A DNA stretch of 6,684 nucleotides from the NCBI GenBank assembly GCA_964549785.1, contig CAZJXA010000184.1, positions 1-6,684 of the forward strand, read 5' to 3'. The notes under the pieces were generated by a model that was given only the letters and a program-made list of their open reading frames with translations, was not told where the DNA came from and made no database searches. This DNA is from JBEIUO01 sp964549785. GTDB lineage: Bacteria; Planctomycetota; Phycisphaerae; Phycisphaerales; UBA1924. A program made the translations under genes and the position numbers. Within the stretch, counting starts at the first letter, position 1. Each line of letters begins with the position of its first letter. Positions 1-5,842 of this stretch are shown in pieces.

Positions 1-872
1 TCAAGGCCGTCGGCAACATCCGCCGCATCACCAAAACGATGCAGATGATCGCCACCAGCAAGTTTGCCCGGGCCCAGCAGGCCTCCGTCGCCAGCAAGCC
101 CTTCACCGAAACAATCTTCGAGTTAGTGACTCAACTCTCCGCCAGCCTCGGTGCCGACGTCACCCACCCCCTCCTGGGTTCCGCCCCGGTCGGCAAGTCC
201 GGCAGCGGCAAGGCTTTGACACTGGTCCTTACCTCCGATCGCGGGTTGTGCGGGCCCTACAACGGCTCCATCCTGCGGGCCGCCATGAATACCTTCAAGA
301 CCGTCACGGGCACCCGCGAAGGCAACGTTGAACTGGTCGGCAAGAAGGGAGCCGGGTTCCTCAAATTCGCCGGCATTCCCGTCGCCCGTCAACTCAACCA
401 GTTCGGCGACAAGCCCTCCTACGCCCTCGTCAAGGAACTCGCCGACGAGTACATCCGCATGTTTCTGGCCGGCGAAATCTCGACCGTCCGCATCGTCTCG
501 ATGAAGTACATCACCGCCGGCAAGCAGGTGCCCACCGTCACCCAACTCCTGCCCTTCGACGCCAAGAAGGCTGTCACCAGGCCCGGCGCATCGGCCGCCC
601 CCGCGGGCATCAACGCCGTCTATGAGTTCTCCCCCAGCGGCAAGGAACTTCTGGACGACCTTCTCCCGACCGCCATCCGCGCGGTCCTCTTCCAGATTTT
701 TAACGACGCCGTTGTGAGCGAGCACATCGCCCGCATGATCGCTATGAAAGCCGCCACCGACAACGCCGGCAAAATGGGAAAGTTCTACACCCGCAAGTTC
801 AACCGCGCCCGTCAGGCTCAGATCACCACCGAACTCACCGAGATCATCAGCGGAGCGGCGGCTCTGGCCTAG
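1..872 (+). CDS. atpG: F1F0 ATP synthase subunit gamma (5'-truncated by window edge)
   Basis: This is the central rotor shaft of F1, coupling proton flow through the membrane rotor to ATP synthesis in the alpha/beta hexamer on the cytoplasmic face. The frame is open from base 3, and 289 residues are visible. By alignment from memory with E. coli gamma, about 11-12 N-terminal residues are missing. The N-terminal coiled-coil helix reads NIRRITKTMQMIATSKF. The Rossmann-like middle carries TSDRGLCGPYNGS. The C-terminal helix has SEHIARMIAMKAATDNAG and ends in NRARQAQITTELTEIISGAA, the family signature that pairs with the N-terminal helix. The stop is TAG at 870-872. No atpD follows: the next gene is an unrelated hydrolase, so the beta and epsilon genes must lie elsewhere. 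Identification is secure; only the start is outside the window. Confidence 0.97.
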   Translation, partial: KAVGNIRRITKTMQMIATSKFARAQQASVASKPFTETIFELVTQLSASLGADVTHPLLGSAPVGKSGSGKALTLVLTSDRGLCGPYNGSILRAAMNTFKTVTGTREGNVELVGKKGAGFLKFAGIPVARQLNQFGDKPSYALVKELADEYIRMFLAGEISTVRIVSMKYITAGKQVPTVTQLLPFDAKKAVTRPGASAAPAGINAVYEFSPSGKELLDDLLPTAIRAVLFQIFNDAVVSEHIARMIAMKAATDNAGKMGKFYTRKFNRARQAQITTELTEIISGAAALA

Positions 873-890
873 GACCCCGAAGCCCCGGTT

Positions 891-1039
891 GCAGAGGAAA
901 ACCGAGGAAGCGGAGCAAGAACCACCGCGGAGTCCGATGATGACGATGGTGAGGCCACCACAACCGGCGTCATCGTTCTGCGTTACGGATAATCCTTCTA
1001 CTCTGATTCCCTCTTCTTCTCCGCTTCGCTTTCCTCTGC
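891..1039. repeat. 149-bp interval bounded by imperfect inverted repeats
   Basis: The left arm (891-915) and right arm (1019-1039) are reverse complements over 10 bp (GCAGAGGAAA) and 9 bp (GAAGCGGAG), with a 4-base bulge in the left arm between the two blocks. About 103 bp lies between the arms. A GTT triplet sits immediately outside each end (888-890 and 1040-1042), which could be a 3-bp target duplication or chance. The octamer TCTGCGTT also recurs directly at 977-984 and 1035-1042. The rest of the atpG to amidohydrolase spacer shows no gene. It could be a MITE-like element, part of a dispersed purine-rich intergenic repeat family, or a long-loop RNA hairpin. The repeat arms are seen directly; the nature of the element is inference. 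Confidence 0.55.
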
Positions 1040-1099
1040 GTTTCTGCCCCCCGATCCGGCACCCAGCGTCCGGGCCTTGGTGAGGGGTTGTTGCGGTTG

Positions 1100-2365
1100 A
1101 TGCCATCTATGTCCACGAAAGCCACCACTCAATCCAAACCCGCCGGCCCACGCACTTCCATGCTCCAACCCCACAGCGAAATTTCGGCCCTCATCCGAGC
1201 AGAATTGGCGGAGGTGACTGAAATCCGCCGCGACCTTCATCGATATCCCGAACTCTCGTACGCGGAAGTCCGCACCAGCGGGGTCGTCCAACGCGAACTC
1301 TCCGCGCTCGGCCTCGCCTTCAAAGCCGGCGTGGGCGGAACCGGCGTCATCGCCTACCTGCCCGCGACCGCCCCGGAAGGTCGCATCAAGCCCGCCGCCG
1401 CGCTGCGGGCCGATATGGATGCGCTGCCGATCCAGGAGCAGACCGGGAAGGCTTGGGCGAGCGGAACGCCCGGCGTCATGCACGCCTGCGGTCACGACGG
1501 CCACACCGCCATGCTCATCGGTGCCGCCCGTGTCCTCAACCGACTCGAACGTCCGCACCCCATTCTCCTCGTCTTTCAGCCCGCCGAAGAGGGCGGCGGC
1601 GGGGCCGACCGCATGTGCAAGGAGGGTGCCCTTGCCGGTGAAGGGAAGGGCGGCATCGGGAACCCGGTCGAACGAATCTTCGGTCTCCACGGCTGGCCGA
1701 CCCTCCCCTTGGGCATGGTCGCCAGCAAGGTCGGCCCGCTGCTCGCCGCGGTCGACGACTTTATCGTCACGATCAAAGGCACCCAGTGCCACGGCGCCTA
1801 CCCGCACCAGGGGAGCGATTCCATCCTCGCCGCGGCACACTGCATCACCGCCATCCAGTCGATCGCCGCGCGCAACGTCGGCCCGCTCGAATCCGCTGTG
1901 GTTTCGGTGGGCGCGATCCACGCCGGCACCGCCAACAACATCATCCCGGAAACGGTCTCGTTCATCGGCACCGTGCGCTCCCTCAAGCCGGACGTCAAAT
2001 CACTGACCCGCGAGCGCTTCTTTGCGATCGTCGAGAACACCGCCCGCGCCCTGGGGTGTGAGGCAAGGATCGAGTGGCACGACGGGTACCCGGTCACCAT
2101 CAATGAAGCCACGGCCACCGAGTCGTTCTTCGAGATGGCGAACCGCACCCTGGGTGAAGACCGCGTCATCCGCACCGACAACCCCACCATGGGCGGCGAA
2201 GATTTTTCGTTCTACGGCCACCACGTCCGGGCCTGCTTCTTCTTTCTGGGCCTCAAGCCGGAAGTCCCCGCCGACGTCCCCACGCTCCACCAGCCGAACT
2301 TCGATTTCAACGACGATGCCCTCTCGACAGGGATCGAGATGCTGGTGCGCTCGGCCTTGGCGTGA
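1100..2365 (+). CDS. M20 family metal-dependent amidohydrolase (N-acyl-amino-acid / hippurate hydrolase-like)
   Basis: The predicted cytoplasmic enzyme removes acyl groups from N-acyl amino acids or related amides; the exact substrate is not readable. Numbered from ATG 1100 (421 residues), it shows HRYPEL near 47, RADMDALP at 103-110, and HACGHDGH at 128-135 with probable metal ligands C130 and H132. QPAEEGGGG carries E163/E164 (base and ligand), LHGWP carries H197, a dimerisation-domain HGAYPH contains H231, MGGED is at 364-368, and the last ligand is H397 in LHQPNFDF. This is the M20D layout, a catalytic domain split by a dimerisation (lid) domain. A short Gly-rich insertion occupies about 179-189. 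ATG 1100 was chosen because GAGGGG lies 12 bases upstream (1082-1087). TTG 1088/1091, ATG 1109 and ATG 1160 are alternatives, and the conserved domain begins only after all of them. No signal peptide is seen. Confidence 0.93.
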   Translation: MPSMSTKATTQSKPAGPRTSMLQPHSEISALIRAELAEVTEIRRDLHRYPELSYAEVRTSGVVQRELSALGLAFKAGVGGTGVIAYLPATAPEGRIKPAAALRADMDALPIQEQTGKAWASGTPGVMHACGHDGHTAMLIGAARVLNRLERPHPILLVFQPAEEGGGGADRMCKEGALAGEGKGGIGNPVERIFGLHGWPTLPLGMVASKVGPLLAAVDDFIVTIKGTQCHGAYPHQGSDSILAAAHCITAIQSIAARNVGPLESAVVSVGAIHAGTANNIIPETVSFIGTVRSLKPDVKSLTRERFFAIVENTARALGCEARIEWHDGYPVTINEATATESFFEMANRTLGEDRVIRTDNPTMGGEDFSFYGHHVRACFFFLGLKPEVPADVPTLHQPNFDFNDDALSTGIEMLVRSALA

Positions 2366-2373
2366 GCCCTCTC

Positions 2374-2411
2374 AAAAACAAACGCACGCGCCCGGTGTCG
2401 GGGCGCGTGCG
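2374..2411 (-). terminator. Intrinsic terminator between convergent genes, best on minus strand
   Basis: A perfect 11-bp GC-rich stem is formed by 2383-2393 and 2401-2411, with a 7-base loop. Read on the minus strand it is followed by TTTGTTTTT (2374-2382), so it is a good factor-independent terminator about 33 bases past the stop of the small minus-strand gene. On the plus strand it lies 17 bases after the amidohydrolase stop without a T-run, so it may act only weakly as a terminator or 3'-end stabiliser there. Confidence 0.8.
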
Positions 2412-2443
2412 CCATTGGGTGTCACAAGTGTCTGAGGGCGATT

Positions 2444-2698
2444 TCACGCGGCCCTGCGACCGGGCGTCGTTCCCGGGTGCTCGATCTCACCGAGGCGGAC
2501 GAGGAAATCACACGCCTCCTCGATCTCATACCGGGTGAAGTTCGTCAGAATCTCCGGCTGCAGTTCGCTGCCCATGAGGTCAAGCGGGTACGGCTGCGGG
2601 CCCCCCGTGTACTGAGCTACGTCGCGGGCCGCCGCGAGCGCGGCTTCCGCCGCTTCAACCAACCGATTAGGATCCAACTGTTCACGATTCTTATTCAT
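2444..2698 (-). CDS. Small hypothetical protein, 84 residues
   Basis: I do not recognise a family. The protein is acidic, soluble and probably mostly helical. The N-terminal part, with EAAEAALAAARDVAQ, looks like one alanine-rich helix. It is followed by a Gly/Pro linker near 32-38 and a C-terminal segment ILTNFTRYEIEEACDFLVRL that looks like a second amphipathic helix. There is no signal peptide, membrane segment or cysteine cluster (one Cys only). Support for a real gene comes from ATG 2696-2698 preceded by a purine-rich ribosome site (AGAGGGGG ending 8 bases upstream), codon choice becoming GC3-rich through most of the frame, and a strong terminator just past the stop. It is convergent with the amidohydrolase and looks like a single-gene unit. 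A long plus-strand frame over the same DNA (2477-3013) was judged a shadow. Confidence 0.68.
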   Translation of the reverse strand: MNKNREQLDPNRLVEAAEAALAAARDVAQYTGGPQPYPLDLMGSELQPEILTNFTRYEIEEACDFLVRLGEIEHPGTTPGRRAA

Positions 2699-2704
2699 GA
2701 GGCT

Positions 2705-2721
2705 TTCCCCCTCTCAGGGAA
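2705..2721 (-). promoter_or_regulatory. Ribosome-binding site of the small gene, inside a short stem-loop
   Basis: On the minus strand the purine run AGAGGGGG precedes ATG 2698 by 8 bases. Part of it, GGGAA, can pair with TTCCC a few bases upstream (5-bp stem, 7-base loop), which would partly hide the ribosome site. The ribosome site decides the start. The hairpin is short and its regulatory role is speculative. Confidence 0.4.
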
Positions 2722-3096
2722 GTTTTTGAGTGGCCGACCTTGGTTTCCAAAACCCGTCCGACCGGTCTCAATCAGGCGTGCATTTCTCCGCACTCTTATT
2801 CGGAACCGGGATACTCCGGGTTTCGCCCCGGACCCGTCACAGATTCAATTCCGCCGCAGTGGTATGCCAGAAAGGCAGAAACCCACTGCACCGGCGCGCG
2901 ATTCTCCCAAAGGCTTGCGTCGTCACCTCTCCGTAACTTCCGGGCCGCACACCGGCCGCACACGTTTCAATCCCGTGCATGTACTCTCACCGGACCATCT
3001 TTGTTCACGGTGAGTTCTGAATTGAAGCCGGTTCATCCACCGCCCACGACCTGGGGGGCGACGGAGCCCGGGCCGGTTGGTTCTGCTTCACGACCA
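2722..3096. other. Non-coding stretch with several stem-loops and a tandem decamer
   Basis: No convincing gene is seen on either strand. The stretch holds three perfect inverted repeats. The first is 2815-2820 with 2827-2832 (TCCGGG/CCCGGA, 6-base loop). The second is 2856-2862 with 2883-2889 (GCAGTGG/CCACTGC), enclosing an inner stem 2865-2868 with 2874-2877 (TGCC/GGCA, loop AGAAA). The third is 2986-2992 with 3008-3014 (CTCACCG/CGGTGAG). The decamer GGCCGCACAC is repeated at 2943-2952 and 2954-2963. It lies upstream of the small minus-strand gene, so it should contain that gene's promoter, but I could not pick out a convincing -35/-10 pair. It could hold a structured leader or small RNA. 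Confidence 0.4.
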
Positions 3097-3137
3097 AGAA
3101 AAAAGCCGCGGCTCCTTTTCGCAAGGATCGCGGCCTT
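3097..3137 (-). terminator. Intrinsic terminator of the pseudopilin-like gene
   Basis: Read on the minus strand, 3137-3123 pairs with 3117-3103: AAG, CCGCG and TCCTT blocks pair, with small bulges, around a 5-base loop. The stem is followed by a T-run (TTTTTT, plus-strand A-run at 3099-3104). It lies about 30 bases beyond the TGA at 3165-3167 of the minus-strand gene, the expected place for a factor-independent terminator. Confidence 0.85.
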
Positions 3138-3164
3138 CTTTGAATCTCGATCTGGACCGGCGGC

Positions 3165-4367
3165 TCAGTCGATCGCGGTGATAATGTCGTCAAAGTCCGC
3201 CAGCACGTCGATCGAAGACCGCTTCCGATCTCCGTCAAGCCGCCGCTCATCCGGCGGGGCCACCTGGTAGAAATTGGTCGCGTACTTGAGTGCGGCGCGA
3301 TTCTCCGGCATGGCCAGATCCACGTCCGTCAGCATCCGCCGCGGGCCTCTCGTCGCACTCAAATAGACGCCATCCCGACCTGCGGCGTGCAGCAGCGCCG
3401 TCCCCCGCGCGGCGGACGGCTTCATCATGGCGGGAGTTGCCAACGCGTTCACCGGCGAATTCGGATTCCCCATCAGGGCGGTCAGCGTGGTCAACTTGTT
3501 CGCGTTGTTGTCGTTGAGGGCGCTGTTGGCGAGGTTGTTGATGTTCTTCGCACCGACAGCGCTCGACGAAACAAAGACCGCATTCGGATTCCAGTACACC
3601 CGGGCCGCTCCATCGCCACTCCCCGAATTCGACGTGTCCGCCGCAAACGGGGCCGACGGGCCGATCGCGCTCGAATTACTCGCCCACCACAAAATAGGTT
3701 GGCCACGAGCGTCCACCAGTTCCGGCAGGGTGATGTTGCCGGTCGATGCCGAACTGTTCCCGGACGCATCCGCACCCCGAATGGCTCCGTCCGTTCCGTC
3801 CTGCTTCTTGAAGTTCTTGGCCGACGGCACGAAATACGCCTTGTCCGTCTTGCCCGCACCGATCAACCGCGTATCGACTACCACGTTCTTCGCCGCCGCG
3901 GCAAACGGTCCCACCACGATCTCCTCGGGCCCCACCGCGTCGCCCGGGGCTTTCGTCAACGCGCCTCCCGCAAGATCAAGCATTGCGTTCTGCATCCCGC
4001 TGAAACCCTCGCCGCCCACTCCGTTGTCGGTCTGAGCCATCTCCAGCGCCGAGAAATATCCCGGGCCGTTGCCGTTGTGGTCCAAACTGAACTGACTCGC
4101 GCTCTGCGAAACCGAGTTCAGCAGCGTCCGCGTATCGGTATCCTTCGCCACATCGCGGGCCTTCCCCAATGCAGGCACCACCAACGCCGTCACGATCGCA
4201 ATAATCACGATCACGATCATCATCTCGATGAGGCTGAACGCTCGCCGCGCCTCCAACGCCCCGATTCCGTCCACGCCCATTCCGCGCATGTCGTTTTTCA
4301 GCGTCGGCCCAGCCGCGCAGCCAACACCACACACGTTGCGGTCAACCATCGGGGTTTCGTTCTGCAT
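3165..4367 (-). CDS. Prepilin-type N-terminal cleavage/methylation domain protein (pseudopilin-like)
   Basis: The predicted inner-membrane or surface protein is matured by a prepilin peptidase and belongs to the type IV pilin / type II secretion pseudopilin class. Numbered from ATG 4367 (400 residues), a 43-residue leader ends in EARRA. Cleavage is expected between A43 and F44, giving mature FSLIEMM with the invariant +5 glutamate E48. A single hydrophobic helix follows, about 49-67 (IVIVIIAIVTALVVPAL). The rest is a large periplasmic or extracellular domain rich in Asn, Ser, Gly and Ala. Near 323-340, GTALLHAAGRDGVYLSATR recalls the SAGPDG-type C-terminal segment of GspG-like pseudopilins. 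ATG 4367 was chosen because GGAG (4377-4374) lies 6 bases upstream. ATG 4289 would give a shorter 17-residue leader but has no ribosome site. At 400 residues it is about twice the size of typical pseudopilins. It stands alone, with no pilus or secretion genes beside it, so its partner machine is unknown. Confidence 0.88.
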   Translation of the reverse strand: MQNETPMVDRNVCGVGCAAGPTLKNDMRGMGVDGIGALEARRAFSLIEMMIVIVIIAIVTALVVPALGKARDVAKDTDTRTLLNSVSQSASQFSLDHNGNGPGYFSALEMAQTDNGVGGEGFSGMQNAMLDLAGGALTKAPGDAVGPEEIVVGPFAAAAKNVVVDTRLIGAGKTDKAYFVPSAKNFKKQDGTDGAIRGADASGNSSASTGNITLPELVDARGQPILWWASNSSAIGPSAPFAADTSNSGSGDGAARVYWNPNAVFVSSSAVGAKNINNLANSALNDNNANKLTTLTALMGNPNSPVNALATPAMMKPSAARGTALLHAAGRDGVYLSATRGPRRMLTDVDLAMPENRAALKYATNFYQVAPPDERRLDGDRKRSSIDVLADFDDIITAID

Positions 4368-4675
4368 GACACACTCCGGCGGACACGTACGAAAAAGCAA
4401 AGGGCGATCACCGCGCGTTACCGTTCGGTTGCGGCGAGGGTTCCGAAAGTCTGTTCGGTTCGCGGCGGCCAAGGTTGCCGCTTCAGACCCCATTCTAACC
4501 GGCTCCCCGAACATAAGCCGTCCGGAAAGCCCGAATTTTACGCGGTCCAGTGCGATTTCCAAGTCGTGCGAACCACCGCTCAAAACCGAAAAGCCGGCCC
4601 GCGCCCCACCGGACGAAACTCGAGACGACTCCTGATCTCCACTATGCCGTCCGGCGTATTCTCTCCGTTCAACGC
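4368..4675. promoter_or_regulatory. Divergent intergenic region between the pseudopilin-like gene and the fusion operon
   Basis: This 308-bp spacer must carry promoters for both outward-facing genes. GTTCGGTT occurs at 4423-4430 and again at 4453-4460, exactly 30 bp apart, each followed by a similar GC-rich tail (GCGGCG / CGCGGCGG). Spacing of about three helical turns would suit a dimeric or tandem regulator. On the minus strand a TAGAAT at 4497-4492 resembles a -10 box, but no good -35 is seen. No ribosome site is evident before ATG 4676. The function is inferred from position. Confidence 0.4.
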
Positions 4676-5842
4676 ATGACCACCGTCCGCACCAAACCCG
4701 TCCCCAACGCCCAGAGCACGCTCGGCACCGCCATCGAGGCCCTCGTCACCGGTCAGTTGGCGATCATCCCCACCGAGACGGTCTATGGCGTCGCCGCCCT
4801 GGCTTCCGACGCTGCGGCGGTAGAACGCTTGCGAACCCTCGCGCGGGTTCCCGAGTCCGCCCGAACTTCAGACCAGTGCTGGAGTTGGCACGCACCATCT
4901 TCAAAGAGCGTGGCCGCGGCATTCGGACCCTTCCGCCCACTGCACGCCCGCATCCTGGACCGCCTCACGCCCGGACCCGTCCGGCTCATCATTCCCGCCC
5001 CCACCGTCGAGGCCGCCGACCGCTGGCGGAAAGGCTTGGGGCTCGCCGCCGGCGTGATTGATCGCCAAGGCGAATTTACCGTGCGAATCCCGGACCACCC
5101 CGTCTGCAATTATCTTCTTGAGCGGATTCAAGGCCCCGTGATCATCGAGCGGCTCTCGGCATTCGGCTTGGGCGGTGGTAGAGAACTCCCCGAAAAAGCC
5201 ACCGAAATGGCCCGCGCTCTTGGCATCCACGTCGTATTGGACGACGGCCCGACTCGCCTGGGGCGTCCCTCCACCGCCATCCGCCTCGCCGAAGATGGCG
5301 GCTACGACATCACCGAAGAAGGCGTCCTCGAAGAACGCTACATCCGCAAAAAACTCGACCGCGTCATCCTGTTCGTCTGCACCGGCAACACCTGCCGAAG
5401 CCCCATGGCCGAGGCCATCGCCCGGGCCCTCACCTCCGGCGCCGGCCCCACCGAGGTTCCCACCCGCGTGCTTTCGGCCGGTGTCTCGACCCGGGGCGGA
5501 GAGTCCATGACACTCGAAGCCCGCGAGGCCCTCGAAGCGCTGGGCATCGATGCGGGCCGTCACGTCTCGCGCGAACTCACGCGCGAGTTGATCGACCAGG
5601 CCGAAGTCATCTACGCCATGACCGCCTCCCACGCCGCCGCCATCCGCGAGATCGCCCCCTACGCCGCCGACCGCGTCTCCCTCCTCGATCCTTCCGGCCG
5701 CGACGTCCACGACCCCATCGGTGGTTCGTCGGACGTCTACTCATCCACCGCCCTCAAACTCCGCGGCCTGATCCAGGCCCGCATCGACGAGGATCTCTCC
5801 GGCGATCGGCCGGCTCCGACCCCAACCGGGAACATGTCATGA
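4676..5842 (+). CDS. Fusion: TsaC/Sua5/YrdC-like domain + low-molecular-weight (arginine/tyrosine) protein phosphatase
   Basis: The 388-residue protein has two domains. Residues about 15-222 follow the Sua5/YrdC fold, which normally makes threonylcarbamoyl-AMP for tRNA t6A. They show PTETVYGVA (32-40), LTPGPVRLIIPAP (97-109), FTVRIPDHP (134-142), RPSTAI (197-202) and TEEGVL (213-218). The usual Lys-x-Arg after PTET-VYG reads LAR, the STSAN motif reads ERLSAFG (158-164), and the Arg of the late RxG motif is Glu, so synthase activity is doubtful. Residues about 228-375 are a complete phosphatase. The P-loop CTGNTCRS (235-242) has nucleophile C235 and R241, and the general acid D346 lies in HDPIGG, followed by Y355. 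T239 matches the threonine that gives YwlE its phosphoarginine preference. ATG 4676 was chosen because nothing conserved lies before it, although no ribosome site is visible. The frame overlaps rpiB by ATGA, implying translational coupling. Confidence 0.9.
   Translation: MTTVRTKPVPNAQSTLGTAIEALVTGQLAIIPTETVYGVAALASDAAAVERLRTLARVPESARTSDQCWSWHAPSSKSVAAAFGPFRPLHARILDRLTPGPVRLIIPAPTVEAADRWRKGLGLAAGVIDRQGEFTVRIPDHPVCNYLLERIQGPVIIERLSAFGLGGGRELPEKATEMARALGIHVVLDDGPTRLGRPSTAIRLAEDGGYDITEEGVLEERYIRKKLDRVILFVCTGNTCRSPMAEAIARALTSGAGPTEVPTRVLSAGVSTRGGESMTLEAREALEALGIDAGRHVSRELTRELIDQAEVIYAMTASHAAAIREIAPYAADRVSLLDPSGRDVHDPIGGSSDVYSSTALKLRGLIQARIDEDLSGDRPAPTPTGNMS

Noticed and set aside
988..993. GATAAT as a -10 box for the amidohydrolase
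   Set aside because: No -35-like hexamer occurs 16-18 bases upstream. The match could be chance within the repeat-bounded interval.
123..1106. Long minus-strand open frame opposite atpG
   Set aside because: The frame is antisense to an unmistakable atpG. Its protein is Gly/Asp/Val-rich low complexity typical of the reverse complement of GC-rich coding DNA.
998..1921. Minus-strand open frame opposite the amidohydrolase
   Set aside because: It is a shadow of the M20 gene, with no recognisable motif, and its codon bias is explained by the sense strand.
2705..2727. Plus-strand terminator: short TTCCC/GGGAA stem followed by TTTTT
   Set aside because: The stem is only 5 bp and no plus-strand gene ends nearby. 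The same bases are better explained as the ribosome site of the minus-strand gene.
2477..3013. Plus-strand open frame of 178 codons over the small minus-strand gene and the spacer
   Set aside because: It starts at a GTG without a ribosome site and its product is Arg/Pro-rich with no family resemblance. The minus-strand frame here has a ribosome site and a terminator.
4550..4675. N-terminal extension of the fusion gene from GTG 4550
   Set aside because: The extra 42 codons are basic with no conserved motif, and the Sua5-like fold starts shortly after ATG 4676.
3387..4679. Long plus-strand open frame opposite the pseudopilin-like gene
   Set aside because: The product is Arg/His-rich without motifs, whereas the opposite strand encodes a clear prepilin N-terminus plus ribosome site and terminator.
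4901..5710. Minus-strand open frame opposite the fusion gene
   Set aside because: It is antisense to well-recognised domains, and its composition is typical of a reverse-frame shadow.
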